Shown: positions 34,986 through 44,060 of the stretch, one piece after another | Numbering within the stretch: position 1 is the first letter of the stretch | How the letters are laid out: each line of letters opens with the position of its first letter | Source: G963556115 sp963675945 | GTDB taxonomy: Bacteria; Planctomycetota; SZUA-567 | DNA length: 64,000 bases | Direction: 5' to 3' | NCBI GenBank assembly: GCA_963675945.1 | Contig: OY780932.1 | Coordinates: 2,790,001-2,854,000, forward strand | Translations under genes and position numbers: made by a program | Notes under the pieces: generated by a model | Database searches by the model: none | Told to the model about the DNA's origin: nothing | What the model saw: only the letters and a program-made list of their open reading frames with translations

Positions 34986-36043
34986 ACAACGAAGTCCTCG
35001 GAAGTTTTGAGATCCAGAATCAGTTCGGCTATCAATTTTGAGCAGTGTTCAACATCCTTGAGGTTTACCACCTCTACTGGTGAGTGCATATAGCGGTTGG
35101 GTATACTTATAAGTGCAGTGGCGCAGTGGTTGGCGCTGAGTTGCATAGCGTTGGCATCTGTACCGCTGCCACGCGGTATAGGTTGTTCCTGAACAGCGAT
35201 TTTCGCCTTTTTGGCGACGAGATTCAGCCGTTTATGAAGCAGGTGATTGAAATTAGGCCCGCGGTGCAGAATCGGCCCGGATCCGCACTTGGCTTCGCCG
35301 ACCATCTTGGCATTCATTTCCGGCGCGTCGGTTGCAAAGCCTACATCTACCGCAATGCCGATATGGGGTTTGATCGCTTCAGCTGCAGTTTTGGCTCCGC
35401 GTAGACCGATCTCTTCTTGAACAGTGCTGACTGCGTGGACGGCGACATTGAGCTTCTTGCCTTTGAGGTGTCTGAGAACATCAGCGATAATAAAGGCGCC
35501 GATACGATCGTCAAAACCGCGGCAGGTAACTAGATCATTCTTCAAATCAGTCCAGTTCTTATCAATAGTTGCTACATCACCGAGCGCAACATATTTGAGG
35601 GCATCTTCTTTATCTTTGGCTCCGATATCAATCCAGAGAGAGTCGATTTTACTCTGTGAGCCTTCACGTTCTTTGGCGGTCATAAGGTGAATCGGCTTTA
35701 CTCCGATTACGCCGGGAATATCGCCTTTTTCATTATGAATAAGAACCTTCTCGCCCTGTAGCAGTGGGATGTTTACTCCACCTACCGCACTGAAATAGAT
35801 AAAACCTTTATCATCAACATACATGACCATAAGTCCGATCTCATCACAGTGACCAGCAAGCATTACCCGGGTCTTGGCCTTAGGATTGATTACGCCATGC
35901 AGGTTGCCATGGACATCAAAAGTTGCTGTCGCGCCATTCTTAAGCATGTATTTTTCCAGAACTAACTGTCCCGGTTTTTCATACCCGGATGGGGTGGGCT
36001 GGGCTAGGAGATGTTTGAGGACTTCTAGGGTTGATTTAGTCAT
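34982..36043 (-). CDS. M42 family metallopeptidase (glutamyl/tetrahedral aminopeptidase type)
   Basis: The 353-residue protein belongs to the M42 family of large self-compartmentalised aminopeptidases. Metal and catalytic residues are visible in VMLAGHCDEIGLMV (His and Asp), CRGFDDRIGAF (Asp), HAVSTVQEEIGLRGA (Glu-Glu), AVDVGFATDAPE and the final metal-binding His in IPNRYMHSPVEVV. The enzymes trim oligopeptides into amino acids. I chose the ATG at 36043 (MTKSTLEVL), preceded by AAAAGGAAAG; a longer in-frame start is less likely. The next gene starts inside its stop. This is the first gene of the run that continues through HDOD, methyltransferase, obgE and YciI. Confidence 0.9.
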   Translation of the reverse strand: MTKSTLEVLKHLLAQPTPSGYEKPGQLVLEKYMLKNGATATFDVHGNLHGVINPKAKTRVMLAGHCDEIGLMVMYVDDKGFIYFSAVGGVNIPLLQGEKVLIHNEKGDIPGVIGVKPIHLMTAKEREGSQSKIDSLWIDIGAKDKEDALKYVALGDVATIDKNWTDLKNDLVTCRGFDDRIGAFIIADVLRHLKGKKLNVAVHAVSTVQEEIGLRGAKTAAEAIKPHIGIAVDVGFATDAPEMNAKMVGEAKCGSGPILHRGPNFNHLLHKRLNLVAKKAKIAVQEQPIPRGSGTDANAMQLSANHCATALISIPNRYMHSPVEVVNLKDVEHCSKLIAELILDLKTSEDFVV

Positions 36044-36339
36044 GACTTTCCTTTTGTAAATTATAATTGAGTTTGAGCGCAGTAGCAAGTGCCGGGTACT
36101 CTCGGTAACCCTTATTATATGAGTTTTTTTATAATTTCAAGTGCTAGAATCTAAATTTACAATAACCAGGAGAATTAGATTTATAAGGTTGTAAATAATT
36201 TGAATTATAGTAAAATGTATTATAATATGGGTGTATTTGTTGTATTCATAATTTTATAGGTTTATTTCGAGGTAAAGAAAATTATGGGTATATTTTCATT
36301 TACAAAAAGATTGTTTTAAATTAAAAAAAAAGAAAGAAT

Positions 36340-36789
36340 ATGATCAAACTTTATTCATATCTGACTTCTGATCGTGTACAAATCGCTGAGGCAGACAATA
36401 AGAATAGTGCAATACTTACTACACTTGAGTTGTTCAGAGGCTGTAAGGATATCCTCGATTTTGAGCGGTTCTGCCGGGATATTCTCGATAGGGAGGCACT
36501 CTTGCCTACAGGGATCGGCCATGGCATAGGGGTGCCACATATAAAAAATGCCAATGTGCGCCAGCCTGTAGTGGGAATTACGGTGCTGAAGCGTGCAATA
36601 AACTATAATAGTATGGATGGAATTCCGGTTAATATTATTATCATGGTCGGAATGCCTCAGGGTTTTGAAAACGAGTACTTGCAGTATTTATCCAAGGTCA
36701 GTATCAAACTTGCGGTTGAAGCGAACAGAAACCGGATTATTGCCTGCACGAGTAACGCAGAGTTATTGACTGTGCTACAGGCTTTATGA
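36340..36789 (+). CDS. PTS EIIA-type (PtsN-like) domain protein
   Basis: The 149-residue protein is an EIIA domain of the fructose/nitrogen PTS class. The phosphorylated His is in TGIGHGIGVPHIKN (His near residue 60-66), and the MDGIPVNIIIMVGMPQGFENEYLQYLSKVSIKL region is also typical. It probably has a regulatory role as in PtsN, because no sugar permease lies nearby. The start follows AAGAAAG. It sits 30 bases upstream of cheA, so it may be cotranscribed with chemotaxis cluster 1 and tie phosphotransfer state to it. An HPr-like domain lies in the broken gene at 23143. The 250 bases upstream are AT-rich, with a TATAAT near 36221 but no good -35 box. Confidence 0.85.
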   Translation: MIKLYSYLTSDRVQIAEADNKNSAILTTLELFRGCKDILDFERFCRDILDREALLPTGIGHGIGVPHIKNANVRQPVVGITVLKRAINYNSMDGIPVNIIIMVGMPQGFENEYLQYLSKVSIKLAVEANRNRIIACTSNAELLTVLQAL

Positions 36790-36819
36790 TTATTTGGGTT
36801 GAAGGGAACTATATTTTCG

Positions 36820-39033
36820 ATGAGTTTTCATAGTAAAAACCTGTTAAGCAGTAATTTGATTGCTGAATTTGCAGGACTTACCGCTCGGCTGCCGGATTAT
36901 GTCAATCTGACGGTGAATAACCTGGCTGAACTTGCATCGGTACAGGATTTCTTTGAGAAGATTGCAGATCTTCTTGCTCAAGATTGGGCAACGGTGGCGG
37001 TAATAGCTGAGGAATATAAGTCACTGGTTGAGAAGATTATGCTAGGTGAGGAGACCAGTGACGAAGCCATAAAAATAGTTATTGAAGGCCTTGATAGCAT
37101 TACGCAGCTTCCACAGACAGCGGAGCCAGAGGCTATTATTGAGAGAATGTCCAAGATCCTCTCCAATGAAAAGCTGGAAATGCTTGAGCCTGAGTATGGC
37201 GAGCTTACCAATACGCCGATGGGGATACTTATTCTCAATACGCAAGAGGATTTTGTGGTATACAATGAGTTTGTTTCCGAGTCGGTAGATCATTTAGAGA
37301 ATTTGGAGTCTGAGACCCTTGATTTGGAAGAAGGAAAGGATCAACGCGAGGTAATTGAAAGCATATTCAGAGCCTTTCACAGTATTAAGGGAGCAGCAGG
37401 TTTCCTTGGGTTGAACGCGGTGAATAAGCTTTGCCATGAATGTGAGAACATGCTTGATATGTTGCGTAAGGGTACGCTTTATATGTCCAGCGAGGTCTCA
37501 GAGTTGATTCTAAAGACCAAGGATGCGCTTTCGTCGATGCTTGATATTATAAAAGGGCATCTGAATGAAGGAAATAACGGTCAGGCTCTGCCGGATTATG
37601 ATATTTTGCCACTGCTCTATGGCTTTCAGGAGATAAAACGAAAACTGGAAGATGAAGCGCAAAGCAATATCGACAGTGAGAGCGAGATCCTTCACGGGAA
37701 ACTTGGAGGAATCCTCGTTGACAATGGGGTGATCTCAAAACAAGATCTGCAGAAGGCGCTGGGACAACAGAATAAGCCTCTGGGTGATATTGTGGTTGAG
37801 ATGGGGGTTGCAAGCCATGAGCAGATTGAGCGAGCAATTCAGAAAAGTGGCGCAGAGGGCGTCAAGTCGATCTCATCAATCAAGGTTGAAGCAAGCAAGT
37901 TGGAGACTCTCCTGGAGATGGCTGGGGAGCTGATAGTAGCGCATTCACAGGTGGCTAATTACCGGGAACTGAATAATGAGCAGCATCTGGAGTTTGCCAA
38001 GAACGTCGCCAATCTGGGTAAGATTTCGACAAACCTTCAGGAGCAGATAATGTCGTTGCGTCTGGTCCCGATTCGTGGTTTATTCAATAAAATGCATCGT
38101 TTGGTACGGGACACGGCTAAAAAGACAGGTAAACATGCATTGCTCAAGCTCTTTGGAGAAGATACAGAGGTCGACAAGACAATCATCGACCAGATTGCCG
38201 ATCCTCTGGTGCATCTTCTACGGAATGCGGTGGATCATGGCATTGAAAATCAGGAGGAGCGGGTTTTATCCGGTAAGAGTGAGCAGGGAGTTATACAATT
38301 GAAGGCTTATCATTCCGGGGGCAGTGTTGTTATTGAGATTGGAGATGACGGTAAGGGGATAAGCCTGGATAAGATTTATCGAAAGGCTGTAGATAAAGGT
38401 TTTATTAATTCTGATGAATTATTGTCGGATAAGGATAAACTGGATTTGATCTTCACCCCGGGGTTCTCCACTAATGAGCAGGCGACCGATATCTCCGGGC
38501 GTGGGGTTGGTATGGATGTGGTGCGTAAGAATATTCTGGCGCTTGGAGGAACGGTAGAGGTTGATAGCCGGGTTGGAGTGGGGACAACATTTATTATCAG
38601 GCTTCCTTTGACTATGGCGATAGTCGATGGCATGATCATTACCATTGCCGGTCAGCGTTATGTTTTGCCGACTCTTAATATCGAGGAGTCGATCAAGCCT
38701 AAAGCGGATAATTTGAACGGGGTAACCGGGAGTAAGGGTTTGACCTTGCAGGTGCGGGGCAAATTAATCCCGCTGGTAGAACTGGCTACAGTATTTGGGC
38801 AGGAGTCCAGTAAAGAGGTTGAAGAAAAACTTGTTGTTGTGGTTAAGAATGAGCAGAGGAAGTGCGGACTGGTAATTGATGAAGTCTTGCAGCAGCAGCA
38901 GGTGGTCATAAAAAACTTGGGTGAGAGCTTAAAAGGCTTGGTGGGAGTTTCTGGGGGGTGTATTCTTGGAGATGGGCAGGTGGGGCTTATTTTAGATGTT
39001 CCGTCGTTAATAAAACTTGCTAATTACGCCTAG
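36820..39033 (+). CDS. cheA: Chemotaxis histidine kinase CheA with an added linker domain
   Basis: The 737-residue kinase passes phosphate to CheY and CheB proteins in response to receptors. The order is: an unassigned N-terminal region (1-150), the HPt domain (about 155-255) with His187 in FRAFHSIKGAAGF, a linker domain (about 290-340), the dimerisation helices (about 350-400), the HATPase domain (HLLRNAVDHGIE N-box, DDGKGI, GRGVGMDVVRKN) and a CheW-like C-terminus (about 600-737). The linker, GGILVDNGVISKQDLQKAL and LGDIVVEMGVASHEQIERAI, resembles the MshEN-like repeats seen in some CheA and GspE proteins. The P2 CheY-binding domain was not recognised. I chose the ATG at 36820; a TTG at 36799 is possible. 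Confidence 0.9.
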   Translation: MSFHSKNLLSSNLIAEFAGLTARLPDYVNLTVNNLAELASVQDFFEKIADLLAQDWATVAVIAEEYKSLVEKIMLGEETSDEAIKIVIEGLDSITQLPQTAEPEAIIERMSKILSNEKLEMLEPEYGELTNTPMGILILNTQEDFVVYNEFVSESVDHLENLESETLDLEEGKDQREVIESIFRAFHSIKGAAGFLGLNAVNKLCHECENMLDMLRKGTLYMSSEVSELILKTKDALSSMLDIIKGHLNEGNNGQALPDYDILPLLYGFQEIKRKLEDEAQSNIDSESEILHGKLGGILVDNGVISKQDLQKALGQQNKPLGDIVVEMGVASHEQIERAIQKSGAEGVKSISSIKVEASKLETLLEMAGELIVAHSQVANYRELNNEQHLEFAKNVANLGKISTNLQEQIMSLRLVPIRGLFNKMHRLVRDTAKKTGKHALLKLFGEDTEVDKTIIDQIADPLVHLLRNAVDHGIENQEERVLSGKSEQGVIQLKAYHSGGSVVIEIGDDGKGISLDKIYRKAVDKGFINSDELLSDKDKLDLIFTPGFSTNEQATDISGRGVGMDVVRKNILALGGTVEVDSRVGVGTTFIIRLPLTMAIVDGMIITIAGQRYVLPTLNIEESIKPKADNLNGVTGSKGLTLQVRGKLIPLVELATVFGQESSKEVEEKLVVVVKNEQRKCGLVIDEVLQQQQVVIKNLGESLKGLVGVSGGCILGDGQVGLILDVPSLIKLANYA

Positions 39034-39081
39034 GTGTGATATTATTACTTGATTCGCTTATTATTGTAGGAATGGAATGTC

Positions 39082-39516
39082 ATGGGTAACGAAAAATATG
39101 GATATAAAGTGCTTATTGTTGATGATGAGCCGGAAATTCTACGTACTCTTAAGTCATACTTGGCGATGAACGGCTTTGAAGTTTTTACTGCTAATTCAGG
39201 TCGTGATGCTCTGGCTTTGATCAATACAGATAAGATTAACATTGTTCTAACTGATATTAGCATGCCGGGTATGGATGGTCTTGAACTATTAAAACAGATC
39301 AGAAGTGTTGACTTCAGTATCCAAGTTATTATGATGACCGGTTTTTCCACCTTCAGTACTACTATTACAGCACTTGAGTACGGTGCGGCTGATTATATTG
39401 TGAAACCTTTTGAAGACTTGGATGAAATTGTAACCCTTTTGAAGATTACGGCAGATAAGTTATATCGCTGGCGCAAAATACTGGCTGGTAGTTCAAAGGG
39501 CGGGCATAGGAGTTAG
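39082..39516 (+). CDS. CheY-like response regulator with a C-terminal extension
   Basis: The 144-residue protein is a receiver domain (residues 9-125) with a short basic tail. It has the acidic pair in VLIVDDEPE, the phosphoacceptor Asp in VLTDISMPGMDG, Thr in MMTGFS and Lys in IVKPF, so it should be phosphorylatable. It resembles receivers of two-component systems more than classical CheY. The ribosome site is TAGGAATGG. It lies between cheA and cheB in cluster 1 and overlaps the cheB ribosome site, so the three are translated together. CheA is the likely kinase. Confidence 0.88.
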   Translation: MGNEKYGYKVLIVDDEPEILRTLKSYLAMNGFEVFTANSGRDALALINTDKINIVLTDISMPGMDGLELLKQIRSVDFSIQVIMMTGFSTFSTTITALEYGAADYIVKPFEDLDEIVTLLKITADKLYRWRKILAGSSKGGHRS

Positions 39517-39518
39517 TT

Positions 39519-40550
39519 ATGGGGATACGAACACTTATTGTTGACGATTCTGCGATTGTACGCAAGATGCTCAAACAGATGTTGGAGAAAGACCCGGAGA
39601 TTGAGGTGATCGGGAGTGCTCCAGATCCTTATGTGGCTCGGAATAAGATTGTCGAATTAAAACCAGACGTTATCACTCTGGATCTTGAAATGCCGAGAAT
39701 GGACGGGTTGACCTTTCTTAAAAAATTGATGAAGGCTATGCCTATTCCGGTGATTGTGGTCAGTGGTATTACCGCTAAGGGTTGTGCACTCTCAATTGAA
39801 GCTCTGGAGTCTGGGGCGGTGGAGGTGATTGAAAAACCATCTTTCAATGACAAGACCTCGCTTGAAGCGTTTTCCGCCCGGCTCTGTGATAAGGTTATTG
39901 CCGCATCTAGAGCAAGCATCAAGAGTCCATTGCCCCGTAGTCGTGTGCGTAGAAAGGCTTTGAGTACAAATAAGCCGGTTAATAATGGTGTTATTATTGC
40001 TATTGGTGCGTCGACTGGTGGTACTGATGCGCTCAAGAGCGTACTTATGCGTATGCCGGTGCAGTCACCACCTATTGTGATTGTACAGCATATGCCTGAC
40101 AGCTTTACCAAAGCTTTTGCGCGGCGACTTAACGATTGCTGTGAACTTGAGGTGTTGGAAGCTGAGGATCGTATGGAAGCGATTCCGGGTAGAGCAATAG
40201 TGGCTAATGGTGCCAGACATCTTACGATATCGCGGGTAGGTCTTACCCGTTACCGGGTGAATTCATCTGATGGAGAGTTGGTGTGTCGGCATAAGCCGTC
40301 TGTAGAAGTACTCTTTAATTCTGTTGCCGCAGAGGCTAGTAAGCATGCGATAGGAGTTATGTTGACCGGGATGGGCAATGACGGGGCGCAGGCGATGTTG
40401 AATATGCATAATTCTGGGGCTAGAACTATTGCGCAAGATGAAAAATCATGCGTTGTCTTCGGAATGCCTAAGGAAGCAATCAAGCTTGGGGCTGTGGATA
40501 AGGTGGTTGCGCTTGATAGTGTGCCAGAGGCTATTTTTTCTTTCCTCTAG
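39519..40550 (+). CDS. cheB: Chemotaxis protein-glutamate methylesterase CheB
   Basis: CheB demethylates (and can deamidate) receptor glutamates when phosphorylated. The 343-residue protein is intact. A receiver domain (residues 1-125) has VDDSAIV, the Asp in TLDLEMPRMDG and the Lys in EKPSF. The methylesterase domain (about 155-343) has the catalytic Ser in AIGASTGGTDAL, His in VQHMPDSFTKAFARRL and Asp in GMGNDGAQA. It starts two bases after the previous gene with TAGGAG upstream. A second cheB at 48331 is frameshifted, so this copy may do the work for both clusters. Confidence 0.95.
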   Translation: MGIRTLIVDDSAIVRKMLKQMLEKDPEIEVIGSAPDPYVARNKIVELKPDVITLDLEMPRMDGLTFLKKLMKAMPIPVIVVSGITAKGCALSIEALESGAVEVIEKPSFNDKTSLEAFSARLCDKVIAASRASIKSPLPRSRVRRKALSTNKPVNNGVIIAIGASTGGTDALKSVLMRMPVQSPPIVIVQHMPDSFTKAFARRLNDCCELEVLEAEDRMEAIPGRAIVANGARHLTISRVGLTRYRVNSSDGELVCRHKPSVEVLFNSVAAEASKHAIGVMLTGMGNDGAQAMLNMHNSGARTIAQDEKSCVVFGMPKEAIKLGAVDKVVALDSVPEAIFSFL

Positions 40551-40670
40551 TTCTAAAATTTGTTGAAAAAAAAAATTCTTATGTTAAGCTTAGTCAGTGC
40601 ATAATGTGCAATTCTGAACTTATTTTAAATCAATTAATTTGGTTATTTACATTTACCAGGAGAAGTAAAA

Positions 40671-41036
40671 ATGAAAATTCTTATTGTTGATGATTCTTCA
40701 ACTATGCGACGTATTATTGGAAACACCCTTAAAACTATCGGTCAGGAGGATGTAGTAACTGCTGGCGATGGGGTTGAAGGTTTGGCTGCGCTTGACGCAA
40801 ATTCCGATATCGATTTGGTGTTGAGTGACTGGAATATGCCGAATATGAATGGATTGGATTTCTTGATTAAGATTCGGGAAACCCGCAGCAATAAAGATCT
40901 GCCAGTTATTATGATTACCACTGAAGCTGAAAAGGCAAACGTTATTACAGCGATCAAGGCTGGTGCGAATAATTATATTGTAAAACCATTTACCCCTGAG
41001 GTTTTGTCAGAGAAATTATCTCCTTTCTTACAGTAA
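40671..41036 (+). CDS. cheY: Response regulator CheY
   Basis: The 121-residue protein is a single receiver domain of CheY length. The acidic pair is in LIVDDSSTMRR, the phosphoacceptor Asp in VLSDWNMPNMNG (residue about 54), then TTE of MITTEAEKANV and Lys in YIVKPFT. The Trp in SDWNMP and the KPFTPE end are typical of CheY that binds a flagellar or twitching motor. The start follows CAGGAGAAG. It lies 120 bases after cheB and just ahead of the receiver-CheX gene, whose phosphatase domain should act on it. Confidence 0.93.
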   Translation: MKILIVDDSSTMRRIIGNTLKTIGQEDVVTAGDGVEGLAALDANSDIDLVLSDWNMPNMNGLDFLIKIRETRSNKDLPVIMITTEAEKANVITAIKAGANNYIVKPFTPEVLSEKLSPFLQ

Positions 41037-41082
41037 AATGTTAGCAGGTGTTATTGACGTTGTGTAATGTGGGAGTTAAACA

Positions 41083-41940
41083 ATGAAGATAGTGATAGCA
41101 GCGCCAAATCCGAGCATGTTGAACATGGTTAAGAATGCTTTTCAAAGCATGCATGTACAGAATACGGATTTTGTCGCTGTTTCGAATGAAGAAGAGACAA
41201 CTGCAGCTTTAGATGATCACTCGGTATTTCTGGTTGACTGGGAATTTACTGGGAATGTCGCTACTAATCTAGTTGCGCATGCTAAAAAGGAAAAGCCTAA
41301 GATTCCTGTACTCTTGCTGGCAACTAAGCAAAAAGCCGGGACGACTTTTTCCGGGATGAAGGCTGGTGCTTCTGGGGTAGTCAATAAACCTTTTGATCCG
41401 GAAGAATTGGTAAGGGCGGTTGCTACTGCTCTTAAGTCTACCGCTGGGAAGAAGCAGAAGGTAAATGTTGAGTTTATCAATCCATTTATCGATGCTACGC
41501 GCAATGTTTTTCAGACTATGTGTGGTATTGAAATCTCCCGTAAGAAGCTTTTTCTCAAGGATGATTACCGTATGATGGGGGATGTCTCTGGGGTTATGGG
41601 GCTTACCGGTACGGCTAATGGTAGTGTGGTTGTGAGCCTGTCAAAGAATCTTGCTTGTACCGTTGTGGGAAAGATGCTGGGGGAGGATCCTGCTTCCGAG
41701 CTTACAGATGATGTCTGTGATGGTATTGGTGAGATTATTAATATGATTGCTGGACAGGCAAAGGCGATGTTGGTAAAGACCAAGTATCACTTTACAATAA
41801 GTATACCGTCGGTGGTCTCAGGTAATAATCATGAGATTAGTCATAAAAAAGGCACACCAAATATTGTGGTTTTATTTGAGGCTCTTGATCAGCCCTTCTC
41901 ACTCCAGGTATGTCTGAGTCCAACTGATTCTGTGGATTGA
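41083..41940 (+). CDS. Degenerate receiver fused to a CheX phosphatase domain
   Basis: The 285-residue protein joins a receiver-like domain (1-120) to a CheX domain (about 128-285). CheX removes phosphate from CheY; its motif is seen in DGIGEIINMIAG, with Glu and Asn in the required spacing. In the receiver part the acidic pair is missing (IAAPNPSML), while the Asp in FLVDWEF and the Lys in VNKPFDPEE remain. It is therefore probably not phosphorylated by the usual route, or is regulated some other way. GGGAG precedes the start. It ends cluster 1, and a bidirectional hairpin follows it. Confidence 0.85.
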   Translation: MKIVIAAPNPSMLNMVKNAFQSMHVQNTDFVAVSNEEETTAALDDHSVFLVDWEFTGNVATNLVAHAKKEKPKIPVLLLATKQKAGTTFSGMKAGASGVVNKPFDPEELVRAVATALKSTAGKKQKVNVEFINPFIDATRNVFQTMCGIEISRKKLFLKDDYRMMGDVSGVMGLTGTANGSVVVSLSKNLACTVVGKMLGEDPASELTDDVCDGIGEIINMIAGQAKAMLVKTKYHFTISIPSVVSGNNHEISHKKGTPNIVVLFEALDQPFSLQVCLSPTDSVD

Positions 41941-41966
41941 GTAAGAGGTCTTGAGAATAAGGTTTT

Positions 41967-42011
41967 ATTATAAATCTGGCACCGGGTTTTACCCGGTGCC
42001 AGATTTATAAT
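41967..42011. terminator. Long bidirectional terminator between cheX-like gene and proA
   Basis: A perfect 21-bp stem with a three-base TTT loop lies 26 bases after the plus-strand stop and 31 bases after the minus-strand proA stop. The top of the stem is CTGGCACCGGGT. The stem starts and ends with AT-rich sequence, so it can end transcription in both directions. Confidence 0.75.
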
Positions 42012-42042
42012 ACAGATTGCTGCTGCTGGCAGAGATGGCGGA

Positions 42043-43305
42043 TTAACGTATCTGTCCGTCTCCTTCAACAAGCCATTTATAGGTGGTCAGCCCAGTCAAT
42101 CCCACAGGGCCGCGAGCGTGGATTTTATCTGTACTTATCCCGATCTCCGCTCCCAAGCCGTATTCATAACCGTCTGCAAAACGGGTTGAAGCATTGACAA
42201 ATACCGATGATGAGTTCACTTCCAGTTTGAATTGTCGTGCTGCATCAATACTCTGGGTTACGATTGCGTCTGAATGGTGTGAACCATAATTGTTGATATG
42301 ATAAATTGCTTCAGAGATATTATTGACAATAGCGATACTTATAATAAGATCAAGGTATTCCGTAATCCAATCTTCTTGGGTAGCTGCTTTAAGCGCAGGT
42401 TTCTTTACTATATCCTGGCAGCGCTGATCCCCCCTAACTTCAACCCCGCTATTTCTGAGTGCTTTGACGATTGCAGGGAGGAACTCCTCGGCTATATCCT
42501 GATGGATTAGAAGGGTCTCAACCGCATTGCATACGCCGGGGCGTTGCGTCTTGGCATTGAGAATAATATTTTTGGCCATTTCAAGATTGGCGGCAGCATC
42601 AACATAAATATGACAGATTCCATCCAGATGTTTGATTACCGGAATAGTGCTATACTCAATTATGGTTTTAATCAGTCCTTTCCCGCCTCGAGGGATGACC
42701 ACATCAATAAACTTATCCAGCTTTAAAAGTTCTGGGACAAGGGCTCTGTCTGTAGATTTGACCACTTGAACCGCATTGGCAGGAAGACCCTCTTTTTTGA
42801 GTGAAGCGTTGATGCAGCGACCCAAGGCAAGATTCGTGTTGATTGCTTCCTTGCCCCCTCGAAGTATTGCGGAATTGCCACTTTTGATGGCAAGAATTGC
42901 AGCGTCAATGGTAACATTAGGCCTTGATTCAAAGATGATAAGTGCAACGCCAAGGGGTACACGCACTCGAGAGAGTCGAAGTCCGTTGGGGCGTACGCTG
43001 CCATCTATTACTTCACCTACCGGATCATCAAGCATAGCAACCTGCTCAACACCGTGGATAATACTGTCGAGGCGTTTACTGTCTATTCTGAGTCTATCAA
43101 GCATTGCAGCGCTAAGACCAGCTTTTTGACCTGCTAGCAGGTCTTTCTTGTTGGCATTTAGAATTGAGGTCGTACTGGATTTTAATTTACGCGCAAGGGT
43201 TGCGAGAACAGCGTTTTTTCTGCCGCTGGAGGCTGTCGCCATCGCTTGTGAGGTCTCGCGAGCAGTAGTCGCTTGTTGCAGAGCTATTTCATGGAATTTG
43301 CTCAT
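42043..43305 (-). CDS. proA: Gamma-glutamyl phosphate reductase (glutamate-5-semialdehyde dehydrogenase)
   Basis: ProA reduces glutamyl phosphate with NADPH in proline synthesis. The 420-residue protein is full length. It has the N-terminal family region (KFHEIALQQATTARE), the VRVPLGVALIIFESRPNVT strand, the SGNSAILRGGKEA loop, the IPRGGKGLI region and the catalytic Cys in TQRPGVCNAVETLL. The end HARGPVGLTGLTTYKW is also typical. The start follows GAAGGAGAATG. proB is not next to it. The receiver/PilZ gene lies 26 bases upstream in the same direction, so the two may share a transcript, which is an odd pairing. Confidence 0.95.
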   Translation of the reverse strand: MSKFHEIALQQATTARETSQAMATASSGRKNAVLATLARKLKSSTTSILNANKKDLLAGQKAGLSAAMLDRLRIDSKRLDSIIHGVEQVAMLDDPVGEVIDGSVRPNGLRLSRVRVPLGVALIIFESRPNVTIDAAILAIKSGNSAILRGGKEAINTNLALGRCINASLKKEGLPANAVQVVKSTDRALVPELLKLDKFIDVVIPRGGKGLIKTIIEYSTIPVIKHLDGICHIYVDAAANLEMAKNIILNAKTQRPGVCNAVETLLIHQDIAEEFLPAIVKALRNSGVEVRGDQRCQDIVKKPALKAATQEDWITEYLDLIISIAIVNNISEAIYHINNYGSHHSDAIVTQSIDAARQFKLEVNSSSVFVNASTRFADGYEYGLGAEIGISTDKIHARGPVGLTGLTTYKWLVEGDGQIR

Positions 43306-43331
43306 ATATTCATTCTCCTTCGGTTAAATAA

Positions 43332-44060
43332 CTATGATTGAGTGGTGAATTTAAAACCTTTTGTAGATAAACAGGCATGCTTAAGCCTGGACGTGATCTT
43401 CCGCTGGAGGCCGACAAAAACACCTCCCAGATCATAACCTTTGTTGTTTTCAACTTGCTCACAATTCATTACTCGCACGGGGTAAATTGTGTTTATCGCA
43501 AGGGCTAACTTATCAGAGACTTCTTTGGATTCAAGGATTAACACCGATCCTTTTTCGATAGGAAAGGTTGATCGGAAGAGGCAGCCTGTCTCAGAAATAT
43601 CCCTGATAGTGAATTGAAACGCAGCTTGCATCGATATTGGCGGTGACTCAGCAATGTTTATTAAGTCCTCATCTTCTTCGGAGTAATTCTCAATAGCGTG
43701 CTGAATATCCAGTAGCAGATTGCCAATATTTAAAGGCGTAGAGTATATTATATCGGCGCCATCTTTGAGAAAGGTGTTATGTTCAGCACGGTTGATTTTT
43801 GGGGTAATGAGAATATAGGTACTGTTGATCTCCTGTTTTTTAAGTATTGATATGGCTTTGGAGCCGGAGATATCAAAGAGTAATTGGGTGATGATAATGA
43901 TAGGGTAGGCGGTTGACTCCCTAGCAGATTGAATACCCTTTGAACCGGAGTCCGTAAGGGTAAGGTTGAACTTGAATTTTTTGGCATATCTGTTGACTAA
44001 TTCATTGAGCTTGGCATCAGATGATATCAAAAGAATATTATTATATTGTTTTTTAGACAT
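43332..44060 (-). CDS. Receiver-like domain fused to a PilZ-type domain
   Basis: The 242-residue protein has a receiver-like fold (1-120; ILLISSDAKLNEL, then LKDGADIIYSTPL) and a C-terminal PilZ-like region (about 140-240; FTIRDISETGCLFRS and YDLGGVFVGL). The receiver lacks the normal phosphoacceptor: the position reads IIIITQLLFD, with Gln where Asp is expected, and the acidic pair is reduced to one Asp. PilZ domains often bind cyclic-di-GMP; the RxxxR part is not obvious, so binding is uncertain. It is divergent from cheA of cluster 2 and may link motility output to a second messenger. Confidence 0.65.
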   Translation of the reverse strand: MSKKQYNNILLISSDAKLNELVNRYAKKFKFNLTLTDSGSKGIQSARESTAYPIIIITQLLFDISGSKAISILKKQEINSTYILITPKINRAEHNTFLKDGADIIYSTPLNIGNLLLDIQHAIENYSEEDEDLINIAESPPISMQAAFQFTIRDISETGCLFRSTFPIEKGSVLILESKEVSDKLALAINTIYPVRVMNCEQVENNKGYDLGGVFVGLQRKITSRLKHACLSTKGFKFTTQS

